A stretch of 64,000 nucleotides of DNA. Origin: Oxobacter pfennigii (GTDB lineage Bacteria; Bacillota; Clostridia; Clostridiales; Oxobacteraceae). Position 1 is the first letter of the stretch. Each line of letters opens with the position of its first letter. A program made the translations under genes and the position numbers. The notes below the pieces were generated by a model. It did no database searches and was not told the origin of the DNA. It worked only from the letters and a program-made list of their open reading frames with translations. This document shows positions 16,609 to 25,251 of this stretch, piece by piece. The stretch is taken from assembly GCF_001317355.1 (NCBI RefSeq), contig NZ_LKET01000029.1, forward strand, positions 295,555 to 359,554, given 5' to 3'.

Positions 16609-16663
16609 CCACGTTACAATTTTAAAAATTGACAGGCTTTACTTTAATTTGTTATTACCAATT

Positions 16664-16692
16664 AATCTACTACATGTGGGGGGGCATGTCAA
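16664..16692 (-). promoter_or_regulatory. SigA-type promoter of ilvD
   Basis: Minus strand: -35 TTGACA (16692-16687), 17-bp spacer, -10 TAGATT (16669-16664). The spacer carries a run of seven C and an inverted repeat ACATG/CATGT straddling it, a possible operator. Predicted start near 16657, giving a leader of about 110 bases. Confidence 0.6.
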
Positions 16693-16850
16693 TATACTTT
16701 TACCTTTAAATGATAATTACTATATTCCTAAAAAACTTTCTTGACCCGTCGAAGGTTAAAATGAGTGATAAATTTTAAAATAAGGGTAATAACTAAACTA
16801 TCAAGGCTTCTTAACAGAAAACTTTTTTGTTTATAAGGAGGTGCAAGCAA

Positions 16851-17000
16851 ATGGAGCAGATGTATCTTGATTCACTAAAAGCTTTAAAATTCGCGGAGCT
16901 TGGCAAGGCCCAGGAAGAAAGGCTGAAAGAATTTGAAAATCAATTCACCAATGAATTCGGTAAAGAGTATTTTTTTATGGTAATGAAAAAGGAAATGTAA
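16851..17000 (+). CDS. 49-residue small acidic/basic protein, unknown
   Basis: Begins MEQMYLDSLKALKFAELG and ends YFFMVMKKEM. A very good ribosome site, TAAGGAGGTG, lies eight bases before the ATG, and a strong terminator follows 56 bases after the stop, so it looks like a real one-gene unit. It is strongly charged and predicted helical, with an aromatic/hydrophobic C-terminal patch and no signal peptide. I do not recognise the family. Confidence 0.65.
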   Translation: MEQMYLDSLKALKFAELGKAQEERLKEFENQFTNEFGKEYFFMVMKKEM

Positions 17001-17055
17001 GGCATAGGCTTTCTGCAAAATAAAAATTTTAATGCGTTCTATTATGGATACTGTA

Positions 17056-17100
17056 AGAAACTTCAACTTTCATCTTTGAGGAAGTTGAAGTTTCTTTTTT
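17056..17100 (+). terminator. Rho-independent terminator after the 49-residue gene
   Basis: AGAAACTTCAACTT (17056-17069) pairs with AAGTTGAAGTTTCT (17082-17095), followed by TTTTT. It separates the small gene from the exporter operon. Confidence 0.9.
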
Positions 17101-17140
17101 AATGAAAGCAATATTTATGCAATTTGTGGAAGGAGTATAT

Positions 17141-17173
17141 TTGAAAGCAATGCTTCAAAAAATAAGCAAGTAA
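17141..17173 (+). CDS. Possible 10-codon leader ORF before the exporter operon
   Basis: TTG start behind GGAAGGAGTATAT, reading MKAMLQKISK and stop. It ends 28 bases before the ATG of the adaptor gene, which has its own ribosome site. It could be a leader ORF, a remnant or a chance match. Confidence 0.25.
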   Translation: MKAMLQKISK

Positions 17174-17201
17174 ATTAAGATAATAGGAGCGGGAGATAAA
17201 A

Positions 17202-18086
17202 ATGAAAAAAAGAAGAACCATTACAGGTGTAATTATATGGTCGGTTCTTGGTTTATTGACAGCAGCCTTTGTTTTAAACAGAATATTTATGCCCAGAAGT
17301 ACACTATATACAGAAATCAAGGCATCTACAGGAGGCCTGGAAACATACTACAGCTTTCCCGGAAGCATTGAGGTAAAAAACAAAGAGACGGTTTTATCAG
17401 ACAGGAATATGCAGATTAAAAGCATAAAGGTCAAGGAAGGCGATAGAGTATCTGAGAATACTGTTTTATTGACCGCAACCATGGGCGCGGATATAAAATC
17501 CAAAATTGCCGGAGAAATAACCAGTATCTATGTACAAGAAAATTCCCAGTTAATGGCCGGATCTAAATTAATTGATATAGTAGATTATTCGGATTTGCAG
17601 CTTGTAATCCAGGTGGATGAATATGATCTTGCAGCCATTTCAAAGGATAAAGAAACAACAGTGACCATCCATGCCTTGAATAGAGATGTAACTGGCATAA
17701 TAACCGACATATCCAAAGAGGGTGAATATTTGAATGGGGTGGCTAATTTTACCGCTTTAATATCCCTACCGGCGGAAAATGACTTAAGAGTAGGCATGTC
17801 CGCTGAAGCCAAGGTGTTAAACAAGAAAGTTTCAAATGCAATACTGCTGCCTATATCTTCAATACAGTTTGATGCAGATAATAATCCCTATGTATTATTG
17901 AAGGACATGGATAATAATCCTAAGAAAACCTCTGTGAATATTGGAATGAATGACGGCGTACAGGCAGAGATAAAAAGCGGCATATCGGAAAATGATACCA
18001 TATTGTTACCTTATCAGACAAAGATGGCTGAGTTTGAGCAAAGTCCCATTCAGCAAAACAGGAGCAGATATTTACAAGGACCTTAG
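17202..18086 (+). CDS. MacA/HlyD-type efflux adaptor protein
   Basis: Membrane-anchored adaptor of a MacAB-like ABC exporter. The 294-residue protein has an N-terminal membrane anchor (about 6-27), a lipoyl/barrel-sandwich half (KSIKVKEGDRVSEN near 70), a second half (GEITSIYVQENSQLMAGSKL near 107) and a beta-barrel domain (VGMSAEAKVL near 200). The coiled-coil hairpin of Gram-negative MacA is missing, as is usual in Gram-positives. Ribosome site AGGAGCGGGAG. First gene of a four-gene run with the ATPase (11-base gap), permease and carboxypeptidase. Confidence 0.88.
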   Translation: MKKRRTITGVIIWSVLGLLTAAFVLNRIFMPRSTLYTEIKASTGGLETYYSFPGSIEVKNKETVLSDRNMQIKSIKVKEGDRVSENTVLLTATMGADIKSKIAGEITSIYVQENSQLMAGSKLIDIVDYSDLQLVIQVDEYDLAAISKDKETTVTIHALNRDVTGIITDISKEGEYLNGVANFTALISLPAENDLRVGMSAEAKVLNKKVSNAILLPISSIQFDADNNPYVLLKDMDNNPKKTSVNIGMNDGVQAEIKSGISENDTILLPYQTKMAEFEQSPIQQNRSRYLQGP

Positions 18087-18097
18087 GGAGGCGGAAT

Positions 18098-18781
18098 ATG
18101 GGAGAAATATTAAATATGAATGATATAGTCAAAAGCTATTATCTTGAGGCTGAAGAGCTTCAGGTGCTTAAAAATATAAATCTCATAATAAATGAAGGTG
18201 AGTTTGTATCTGTTTTGGGACCGTCCGGCTCAGGAAAATCCACTCTAATGAATATCATAGGCTGCCTTGATACTCCCACAAGCGGTACATACGCCCTGGC
18301 TGGCCATGATGTGAAGGAGCTGGATGAAAAAGAGCTGGCACGGATACGGAATAAGCAGATAGGTTTTGTTTTTCAGAGCTTCCAGCTTTTGCCTCGAATG
18401 AATGCCATTGAAAATGTAGAGCTTCCCATGATTTATGCCGGTATATCATCTCACGACCGTCGAAAAAAAGCAGCTGAAATGCTAAAACGGGTGGGACTGT
18501 CAGAAAAAATGAAAAACTATCCCAACCAATTATCAGGGGGGCAGCAGCAGCGTGTTGCAATAGCCCGGGCTGTAGTCACCGAACCTTCAATACTCCTGGC
18601 TGACGAACCTACCGGTGCCCTTGACCAAAAGACAGGAGGGCAGATTATGGAGCTTTTTTTAGAGCTTAACAAAGAAGGAAGGACAATTATTATGATCACC
18701 CATGATATAAATATTGCAAAGCATGCAAAGAGGATTATAAATATACTTGACGGTAACTTAAGTGAGGGGGCTCTAAATTAG
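18098..18781 (+). CDS. ABC transporter ATP-binding protein (MacB/LolD type)
   Basis: Cytoplasmic ATPase of the exporter. The 227 residues show Walker A GPSGSGKS (41-48), a Q-loop ([15 protein letters not shown]), signature [14 protein letters not shown] (near 144), Walker [13 protein letters not shown] (near 165) and the switch His in MITHD. This is the class that powers MacB/FtsX-type permeases by mechanotransmission. GGGAGGCGG precedes the ATG. Its stop overlaps the GTG start of the permease by one base. Confidence 0.95.
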   Translation: MGEILNMNDIVKSYYLEAEELQVLKNINLIINEGEFVSVLGPSGSGKSTLMNIIGCLDTPTSGTYALAGHDVKELDEKELARIRNKQIGFVFQSFQLLPRMNAIENVELPMIYAGISSHDRRKKAAEMLKRVGLSEKMKNYPNQLSGGQQQRVAIARAVVTEPSILLADEPTGALDQKTGGQIMELFLELNKEGRTIIMITHDINIAKHAKRIINILDGNLSEGALN

Positions 18782-19953
18782 TGTTCGCAGAAAGCATTAA
18801 GATGTCCTGGAACAACATAACTCATAATAAAATGCGTTCATTTTTAACAGTTTTAGGTGTCGTAATAGGCGTATCATCGATAATTGCGCTTATTACTATT
18901 GTACAGGGTGCTACGGGAAGCATTACAAGCCAGATAACATCTTTAGGAGCTGATAAAATCAACATACAGGTCATAGGAACCCGCATTAAGAGAGGGCTTA
19001 ATGAAAAGGACTTAGATAGAATTATGGATGTTAATTATATCAGCGGTATCTCGCCTACTGTATCGGGAAAAACCTCCATCGTGGCAGGCGAAAAAGTAAA
19101 AGACGATGTATCAATACAAGGCAGGAATGAAGTGTATTTTAACAGGGAAAAAGACAGCCTGTTAACAGGCAGAGAAATAAGCATACTTGATGTTGAAAAT
19201 AAAAACCAGGTGGCTGTTTTAGGCAGTGATATTGCAAAAGAATTTTTTTTCGGTGAGAATCCTATCGGAAGAAAGATGATTATAAACGGTTATACTGCTA
19301 ATGTCATAGGGGTAATGGCACCAAAAAGCGATTCATTAACCGGTCCCGGCAACGATGTTATAATTATACCCTATACCTTTTCCATGAAGTCTCTGGGCAC
19401 AGGTTATATTACAAATATAGATGTATATATGACGGATGCTTCAAAATCAGAAGCCATAATAAATGATATTAAAAGGATATTAAATTCGGCATTTAATTAT
19501 CGGGAGGATACCTTTTCAATATTTAATATGCAGGATATGCTTGATGTTTTAAACAATATAACAGGAATGATGACCCTTCTTTTGGCAGGTATAGCGTCAA
19601 TATCCCTTCTTGTCGGCGGTATCGGTATTATGAATATGATGCTGGTATCTGTAACGGAGCGGACTGCTGAAATAGGCTTGAGAAAAGCATTGGGGGCGGA
19701 ACCGTTGCAAATTCAGCTGCAATTTTTGATTGAGTCGGTGTTTATCTCTTTGTTCGGAGGCATCATAGGGCTCATTCTGGGCATTTTGATTGCACTGGCG
19801 GCTTCTTATATGATGGAATTTTCATTGGCAATAACTGCCTCAACTATTTTACTTGCAGTAGGTTTTGCAGCTTCAGTAGGTATTGTGTTTGGGCTGGTAC
19901 CGGCGAGAAAAGCCAGCAGGCTAAATCCGATAGATGCATTAAGACATGTATAA
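18781..19953 (+). CDS. MacB/FtsX-type ABC transporter permease
   Basis: A 390-residue permease with a short cytoplasmic N-terminus (SWNNITHNKMRSFLTVLGV), TM1 near 18-40, a large MacB periplasmic core-like extracellular domain (about 41-265) and three C-terminal TM helices (about 270-385), ending in the conserved PARKASRLNPIDALRHV. GTG start, one base of overlap with the ATPase. Likely exports a peptide, lipid or antibiotic together with the adaptor; the substrate cannot be read from sequence. The carboxypeptidase gene starts within or just after its end. Confidence 0.93.
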   Translation: MFAESIKMSWNNITHNKMRSFLTVLGVVIGVSSIIALITIVQGATGSITSQITSLGADKINIQVIGTRIKRGLNEKDLDRIMDVNYISGISPTVSGKTSIVAGEKVKDDVSIQGRNEVYFNREKDSLLTGREISILDVENKNQVAVLGSDIAKEFFFGENPIGRKMIINGYTANVIGVMAPKSDSLTGPGNDVIIIPYTFSMKSLGTGYITNIDVYMTDASKSEAIINDIKRILNSAFNYREDTFSIFNMQDMLDVLNNITGMMTLLLAGIASISLLVGGIGIMNMMLVSVTERTAEIGLRKALGAEPLQIQLQFLIESVFISLFGGIIGLILGILIALAASYMMEFSLAITASTILLAVGFAASVGIVFGLVPARKASRLNPIDALRHV

Positions 19954-19981
19954 TAAAAATAAAGCGACAGGGGTGGCTAAT

Positions 19982-21070
19982 ATGGCTGTAAGGCACAAAT
20001 ACTCAAGGTTTATTCTAAGAACAGTATGTATTACAGGTTTGACAGCTTTATATATAATCAATATTTCTTTTAATGACATATTAATAAAGAAGGAATTAGC
20101 TGTAAGCTGCACGCCTGTAAATTATCTGGCCCAAAACACGGCTAAGGGTAAAGAAATAAAAAAACCCTCCTTGAGATATAACAAACAGATATATTCCTAT
20201 TATGAGATGATTCAGGATATCGATAGTTTAGTGAAAGCACATACCGGGAAAATACAAAAAAGGATTATCGGCAAGAGCGTCTTAGGAAGAGATATACCGG
20301 TAATTATACTTGGGAATCCGCAGGCTCCGAAGAAAATAGCTGTTATCGGAAGCATTCACGGCCGCGAGTATATAGGCACTCAGCTTATAATGAAGCAGAT
20401 GGAATTTTACCTTAACAATCCTATGCATTCTTTCAACCAGGTTTATATTGTCAATCAATTACAAAGGGTATGCATTTATTTTATACCCATGCTTAATCCA
20501 GATGGAGTGATGCTTTCCCAGGCGGGACTGAACTCTGTAAAAAATCAAAAAATGAAAAATATGCTGCTTAAATTAAATAAGGGGAGCCATAATTTTAAAA
20601 GCTGGAAAGCCAATGCCAGAGGTGTGGACTTAAACCGCAATTTCAATGCAGGGTGGAAGAAAATACAATATATGCCTGCGGGGCCGGAAGCCTATAAGGG
20701 TCCATATCCTTTAAGTGAGCCTGAAAGCTGGGCTGTTGCAAACTATATAAGTAAAAGGAATTTTAATGCAGTGCTTACTTATCATAGTGCTGGTCAAGTG
20801 GTGTACTGGTATTATTTTCAAAAAGGAAGTTCATATAACAGGGATAGAAAAATCGCAGATGCTATTGCATACACCACGGGTTATAAGCTGCCTCCAAAAG
20901 GAAATAAGGTCTCAAGCGGTGGACTTAAGGACTGGTACGTTCAAAATTATGGCCGTCCTGGTTTTACCATTGAACTGGGGGAAGGGGAAAGCCCCCTGCC
21001 CTTTTCCCAATTCAGCAGCATATGGAAGAAGAACAGGTATATACCTTTACTAATATCGCAGCAGGTATGA
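19982..21070 (+). CDS. Secreted M14-family zinc carboxypeptidase
   Basis: A 362-residue metallopeptidase with an N-terminal membrane anchor or signal (about 10-30). Zinc ligands: His126 and Glu129 in GSIHGREY and His268 in TYHSAGQ. Substrate Arg219 lies in DLNRNF, and the catalytic Glu331 in FTIELGEGE, so the active site is complete. Relatives include gamma-D-glutamyl-diamino-acid peptidases (MpaA/Ykf type) and general carboxypeptidases. ATG 19982 with GGGGTGG upstream is preferred; ATG 19946, which overlaps the permease, is possible. Membership of the exporter operon suggests it trims an exported peptide or muropeptide (inference). Confidence 0.88.
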   Translation: MAVRHKYSRFILRTVCITGLTALYIINISFNDILIKKELAVSCTPVNYLAQNTAKGKEIKKPSLRYNKQIYSYYEMIQDIDSLVKAHTGKIQKRIIGKSVLGRDIPVIILGNPQAPKKIAVIGSIHGREYIGTQLIMKQMEFYLNNPMHSFNQVYIVNQLQRVCIYFIPMLNPDGVMLSQAGLNSVKNQKMKNMLLKLNKGSHNFKSWKANARGVDLNRNFNAGWKKIQYMPAGPEAYKGPYPLSEPESWAVANYISKRNFNAVLTYHSAGQVVYWYYFQKGSSYNRDRKIADAIAYTTGYKLPPKGNKVSSGGLKDWYVQNYGRPGFTIELGEGESPLPFSQFSSIWKKNRYIPLLISQQV

Positions 21071-21091
21071 TATTTATTATGCATTTTTCAC

Positions 21092-21964
21092 TTAAAATAT
21101 CCTTACTATGGTGTTAACGGGGACGAGATTGAAAAGTTCGTTTACATCATCGTTGTACATTCTCACACAGCCGTTTGAGGCTGCTGTTCCTATGGATGCC
21201 GGATTATTATTACCATGGATACCATAATGGGGCTTTGATAATCCCATCCATCTCGTCCCAAAGGGTCCGCCGGGATTAACCTGTTTATTTATTATACTAA
21301 AAGTCCCTTCAGGGGTAGGGGTTGTGGGCTTTCCTGTGGCTACGGGGTATGATTTCACCAGGCTTCCGGAGCGGTACAAGCCCAGAGTTTTAGCACGTAT
21401 GCTGACATTGATGCTTAATGGCGACGGTGCTACAGGTAAACATATAACGGCGCCCACAGGCATATTGTTAGGATTAAGCCCCGGATTAATTGCCAGTATA
21501 TTTTGTATTGACACATTAAAGGCTCTGGCTATTACAGATAATATATCTCCCTTTTGTATGACATAGGTATTCAATGTAGGGCATGTAGTAACTGGCGGCA
21601 GTTCTTCAGTTACACATATTTGCTGCCCTACATATAACTTATCGGGGTCTATATCAGGATTGGCGGATATAATTGCCTGTACAGTTGTATTAAATTTTTT
21701 TGCTATGGCATACAGTGTATCTCCGGCTTTTACCTGATAAGGCGATGTCCCTATAGGACAGGATAAAGGCTGCGGAAGGCGTTGAGGCACACATATCTGC
21801 TGGCCTATATATAACGCCATTGGATTTATACCCGGATTAATTGAAATGATAGCTTCTACGGTGGTGCTAAACTTTTGGGCGATTTTATAAAGTGTATCCC
21901 CCTGCCTTATTATATAAGCAGCTGATCCCATTGGACACTGACGAAACCAATTTCCATAAAACAT
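21092..21964 (-). CDS. L,D-transpeptidase with three LysM domains
   Basis: Forms 3-3 cross-links in, or anchors to, peptidoglycan outside the cell. The 290-residue protein has three LysM repeats (about 16-60, 75-118, 128-170; RQGDTLYKIAQKF, KAGDTLYAIAKKF, QKGDILSVIARAF) and a YkuD catalytic domain (about 178-290) with His250 in YGIHGN and Cys266 in SNGCVRM, so it should be active. No classical signal peptide is visible; the short start MFYGNWFRQCPMG resembles spore-associated LysM proteins. GGAGGG precedes the ATG. It is the second gene of a pair with a catalytically dead paralogue 16 bases upstream. Confidence 0.93.
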   Translation of the reverse strand: MFYGNWFRQCPMGSAAYIIRQGDTLYKIAQKFSTTVEAIISINPGINPMALYIGQQICVPQRLPQPLSCPIGTSPYQVKAGDTLYAIAKKFNTTVQAIISANPDIDPDKLYVGQQICVTEELPPVTTCPTLNTYVIQKGDILSVIARAFNVSIQNILAINPGLNPNNMPVGAVICLPVAPSPLSINVSIRAKTLGLYRSGSLVKSYPVATGKPTTPTPEGTFSIINKQVNPGGPFGTRWMGLSKPHYGIHGNNNPASIGTAASNGCVRMYNDDVNELFNLVPVNTIVRIF

Positions 21965-21980
21965 TCCTGCACCCTCCTAA

Positions 21981-22676
21981 CTATGATACTTTTACAGTTG
22001 TGCCCACAGGTGTGAGGTTAAATAGCTCGCTTATATCCTGATTGGACATAATAATGCTGTTACCTGAGGATACAACGTCAATAAATCCGGGAGTATTTGT
22101 TCCGTGTATGCCAAAACCGGCTTCCGATAGTCCCAGCCATCTTGCGCCGCGTTCTGTACCGGGATCTACCTGTTTATTTAAAACTGTGAAGGTACCCCGG
22201 GGGACAGGATATGCGGTGTTTTCAATTGCTATAGAATAAGTCCGGAATGCATTTCCGTCGAGGTATACTATTAGACGCCCTTCTGATATTCTTACGTCGA
22301 TACTCACAGGAGAAGGGGCTACAGGGATACATAAAATCTGATCTTCATAAAGGTCATCGGGGTCGATGCCGTAGTTGGAGTATAAAAGCTGCATTGGTGT
22401 TATGTTGAAATAACCTGCAATGGATTCCAGCGTATCGCCTTGCCTGACTACGTAGTAGTTGGTGGTTGGACAGGATGGATATAACTGAATTTTCAATGGC
22501 ACGCAGATAAGTATGCCAACCTGCAAATTATATGGATTGATACCTGGATTAGCAATCATAATGTCCTGTGCCGAAGTGCCATATGCCTCAGCTATTCTAT
22601 CCAGCGTATCACCTCTCCTGATAGTGTATGGTACAAAGCCTGCCAGACACTGTCTGTAAAAATATGGATTTATCAT
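21981..22676 (-). CDS. LysM protein with a degenerate L,D-transpeptidase domain
   Basis: A 231-residue paralogue of the next gene, with two LysM repeats (RRGDTLDRIAEAYG, RQGDTLESIAGYF) and a YkuD-like domain (about 125-231). His191 in FGIHGT is kept, but the SNGCVRM motif is replaced: the nucleophile position is Ser207 and the conserved Arg is Ile, within SSGNSIIM. It should lack transpeptidase activity and may serve as a peptidoglycan-binding or regulatory partner. The reading frame is intact and fold positions are conserved, so it is not simply a decaying pseudogene. The ribosome site is weak (AAGGCGG). First gene of the two-gene unit. Confidence 0.88.
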   Translation of the reverse strand: MINPYFYRQCLAGFVPYTIRRGDTLDRIAEAYGTSAQDIMIANPGINPYNLQVGILICVPLKIQLYPSCPTTNYYVVRQGDTLESIAGYFNITPMQLLYSNYGIDPDDLYEDQILCIPVAPSPVSIDVRISEGRLIVYLDGNAFRTYSIAIENTAYPVPRGTFTVLNKQVDPGTERGARWLGLSEAGFGIHGTNTPGFIDVVSSGNSIIMSNQDISELFNLTPVGTTVKVS

Positions 22677-22952
22677 TCAAACCGCCTTATTACAATTATA
22701 TTTCTATTTTATAATACTAGGTTCAAGTTAATTATGTTACAGATTTGTTTTATATTATCGCACTTTGCACATAAGGATATCATTTCAGGTTTTACTATTA
22801 TTTACATGGAGGGAATGCCGGTTTTTTGTCGAAATATTATGTAACCTTAATTAACATAGATTCCGGAATTAAAGCATATAACGGTAAATTATATGTTCAT
22901 GGGATTTATTATTAAGATGCGGTAAAATCGTATGACGATAAAGGAGGGCATT
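22677..22952. other. Divergent intergenic region between LysM genes
   Basis: AT-rich spacer between the degenerate transpeptidase gene (minus) and the four-LysM gene (plus). It must hold promoters for both, but I find no box pair good enough to call and no clear hairpin. Confidence 0.3.
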
Positions 22953-24194
22953 ATGAATTTTAGAAAACTTTTAGTTTCAGGGATATTGAGCACTGCTGTT
23001 TTTGCCGGGAGCATCACGGGGGTGTTTGCACAAAATCCTACCTATACGGTGCAGAAAGGTGATACGTACTGGCTCATAAGTCAGAAACTGGGCATATCCA
23101 TCCAGAGCCTGATGGCGGCAAATAATGCAGACCAGAATACGGTATTATACATAGGACAGAATATAAAAGTCCCTCAAAATACTGTGCATACCGTCAAATC
23201 AGGTGAAACTTACTGGACAATAAGCAAGGCATATTCTGTTGATTTCAATGAGCTTCTACGTGCCAACAATGCTACTGACAAATCCTGGCTTAATGTTGGG
23301 GATAAAGTAGTTATACCCTACAAAACTTCCGCATCTCAAACAAAAGTATATACCGTGCAAAAGGGGGATACTTACTGGAACGTCAGTCAAAAGTTCGGTG
23401 TAAATATCGCTGAGCTATTGAAATTAAACGGAGCCGATGAAAAATCCTATCTGTATATAGGACAGCAGATTAAAATACCCGCTGCCTCTTCAGATACGGG
23501 TACTGCTCCACAGCCTGAAACTGGCAGTAAACCCTATATAACATATACAAATTATACGGTGCAAAAAGGTGATATACTGTGGAACATCGCAGATAAATTC
23601 GGGATACCTCTGACTGAATTATTACAGGCAAATAACTTGAGCCAATCGTCAATGCTAAATATTAATGATGTACTGAAAATTCCCGTGCATCACATACCTG
23701 TCAAAAGTACTCCGGGACCAAAGTATGGGGAAGCCTTGGACTGGTGGACTGAAGCACAGTATGTAATACCTGTAGGAGCTGACTTTGAAGTTGTCGACTT
23801 CTATACGGGAAAATCCTTCTATGCAAGGCGCACCACCGGCGCCAATCATGCTGACTGTGAAACTTTGACCCTTGAAGATACTAAAAAAATGAAAGAAATA
23901 TGGGGGGGAAGTTTTAGCTGGACAAGACGGCCTGTATTAATTAAATATAATGGAAGGCAAATAGCAGCAAGTGTGAGCTCTATGCCTCACGCGGGAAATG
24001 ATGCTGCCGCGGCAGGAGTTTGGACAAGCTGGAGAAGCGATAATTATGGAGCAGGTACAAATTTTGACTGGATAAAGAATAATGGCATCGACGGCCATTT
24101 TGATATTCACTTCTTAAACAGTACAAGGCATAACGACGGCAGCGTCGATGCCAAACACCAGGCAAATATCAAAATTGCAGCAGGGTTAAATTAA
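22953..24194 (+). CDS. Secreted protein with four LysM domains
   Basis: A 413-residue exported wall-binding protein. Signal peptide about 1-26 (MNFRKLLVSG ... GVFAQ), LysM repeats near 30-75, 80-122, 132-175 and 193-236 (QKGDTYWLISQKLG, KSGETYWTISKAYS, QKGDTYWNVSQKFG, QKGDILWNIADKFG), then a domain of about 160 residues (ALDWWTEAQYVIPVG ... HFDIHFLNSTRHNDG). That domain is common after LysM repeats in Clostridia but has no function I can name. ATG 22953 has AAAGGAGGG upstream; an in-frame ATG at 22932 has no site. Single-gene unit with a strong terminator after it. Confidence 0.92.
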   Translation: MNFRKLLVSGILSTAVFAGSITGVFAQNPTYTVQKGDTYWLISQKLGISIQSLMAANNADQNTVLYIGQNIKVPQNTVHTVKSGETYWTISKAYSVDFNELLRANNATDKSWLNVGDKVVIPYKTSASQTKVYTVQKGDTYWNVSQKFGVNIAELLKLNGADEKSYLYIGQQIKIPAASSDTGTAPQPETGSKPYITYTNYTVQKGDILWNIADKFGIPLTELLQANNLSQSSMLNINDVLKIPVHHIPVKSTPGPKYGEALDWWTEAQYVIPVGADFEVVDFYTGKSFYARRTTGANHADCETLTLEDTKKMKEIWGGSFSWTRRPVLIKYNGRQIAASVSSMPHAGNDAAAAGVWTSWRSDNYGAGTNFDWIKNNGIDGHFDIHFLNSTRHNDGSVDAKHQANIKIAAGLN

Positions 24195-24237
24195 TTTATG
24201 GTTCTCTGGGTTAATATAATCCATACACTGATATATT

Positions 24238-24275
24238 GGGGCTGTATCTTCAGTAAGAGCTGAAGATACAGCCCC
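24238..24275. terminator. Terminator after the four-LysM gene
   Basis: A 16-bp perfect stem, GGGGCTGTATCTTCAG (24238-24253) with CTGAAGATACAGCCCC (24260-24275). The T tails are weak on both strands but the stem is very stable. It serves the convergent gene at 24296 as well. Confidence 0.75.
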
Positions 24276-24295
24276 TTCACTGTTTGGTACGCTCT

Positions 24296-24445
24296 TTACA
24301 TGTTCACAACTTCAATTATTCTTAAGATAAGCAATTTTGCTTCTTCATCTGATAATCCCAGGTTTTTAAGCGTAGTTAATACTTTAGTTTCTTCAGTTTC
24401 AGCCTCAATCTCAGCCGCAATCTCTTTTAACTTTTGTTCATTCAT
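24296..24445 (-). CDS. Small acidic hypothetical protein
   Basis: Reads MNEQKLKEIAAEIEAETEE ... IIEVVNM, 49 residues, acidic and predicted all-helical. The frame stays open to a GTG at 24505, which has no ribosome site. ATG 24445 has only a weak GGAT. No family recognised. It ends 20 bases from a strong terminator, which mildly supports it being real. Confidence 0.4.
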   Translation of the reverse strand: MNEQKLKEIAAEIEAETEETKVLTTLKNLGLSDEEAKLLILRIIEVVNM

Positions 24446-24505
24446 AATATCCGGTGTAACACCCGGCTCATATATTCTCTGCTTAATTCGGGAAAGAGAG
24501 AGCAC

Positions 24506-24593
24506 ACACGGAAATTGTGTGGACTGGCATAACTACACTAATAAAAGCAAGGCTTATAAGGTTAAAACATATATGTCAATCTAATTTAATAAA
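24506..24593. other. AT-rich spacer, no gene seen
   Basis: Short frames only, none with a ribosome binding site. The terminator at 24594 shows that some plus-strand transcript ends here, so a gene may have been lost from this spot. Confidence 0.3.
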
Positions 24594-24617
24594 GCTCGCC
24601 AAACGGCGGGATTTTTA
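24594..24617 (+). terminator. Rho-independent terminator in the spacer
   Basis: CTCGCC (24595-24600), AAAC loop, GGCGGG (24605-24610), then ATTTTTATTTTT. A good terminator with no obvious gene before it. Confidence 0.7.
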
Positions 24618-24819
24618 TTTTTACTTCTATATACCAGTGAGTTATATCAGTATACTAACCGGAGTTATACTCATAATAGTATATAATGGCGAGGTATACG
24701 ACATGTTAATATAAAACTCTATAGGGTAGTAAAGGACGAGGTAAAATACGATTATGAACTAGAATGCATTTATTCAGTCATAACAGTTAAAAATATGAAC
24801 CAAAAGTAAGGTGATTTTG

Positions 24820-25095
24820 TTGAACAATACAGATAGAGAAAAGAAAAAATGTAATAATCAAAAACTTATAGGAAAGAAAAGATTTATACTAATTTATGGG
24901 GTATTACTTTGGGGTGTATATGGTTCTTTAATATTCGGTATTCTAACTATATTTTTTAATCCAAATCCAAAAAACTACAATATTGCAAGTATAGTTGCAA
25001 GGTTTGTTTCTTATGCAATTATCTTTGGATTGGGCGGAATTGTAGTTAGCATGGTACAATGGAATTTTAAATCAAAGAAATACGATAACAAATAA
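24820..25095 (+). CDS. Small membrane protein with two TM segments
   Basis: A 91-residue protein: a basic N-terminus (NNTDREKKKCNNQK), two hydrophobic helices (about 21-43 and 54-76) and a basic tail. TTG 24820 is chosen because TAAGGTGAT lies just upstream; GTG 24811 is the other choice. The region is very AT-rich. No family recognised. The stretch after it encodes a further hydrophobic fragment without a start. Confidence 0.6.
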   Translation: MNNTDREKKKCNNQKLIGKKRFILIYGVLLWGVYGSLIFGILTIFFNPNPKNYNIASIVARFVSYAIIFGLGGIVVSMVQWNFKSKKYDNK

Positions 25096-25118
25096 TTTAT
25101 ATTTTAAGATATAAGATT

Positions 25119-25219
25119 CTTCACAAAATTCTTCTTATGATCATTCAAAAAAAGTTGCAAAATGGATAACTGCGACATTAGTAATTTCAAGCATTGTTAT
25201 TATATTATGGAGAGTGTAA
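25119..25219 (+). pseudogene. Possible remnant of a small membrane protein gene
   Basis: An open frame with no start codon reads SSYDHSKKVAKWITATLVISS and then IVIILWRV and stop: a basic stretch and one TM helix, the typical end of a small membrane protein. It may be a decayed neighbour of the gene before it. Weak evidence. Confidence 0.2.
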
Positions 25220-25251
25220 TAGCTTCTGTGTAAATGGAATAACCTAAAGGG

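Noticed and set aside
16629..16657. Plus-strand TTGACA as a promoter for the 49-residue gene
   Set aside because: At 17 bp the -10 would be TTATTA, a poor match; the minus-strand ilvD promoter in the same area is far better.
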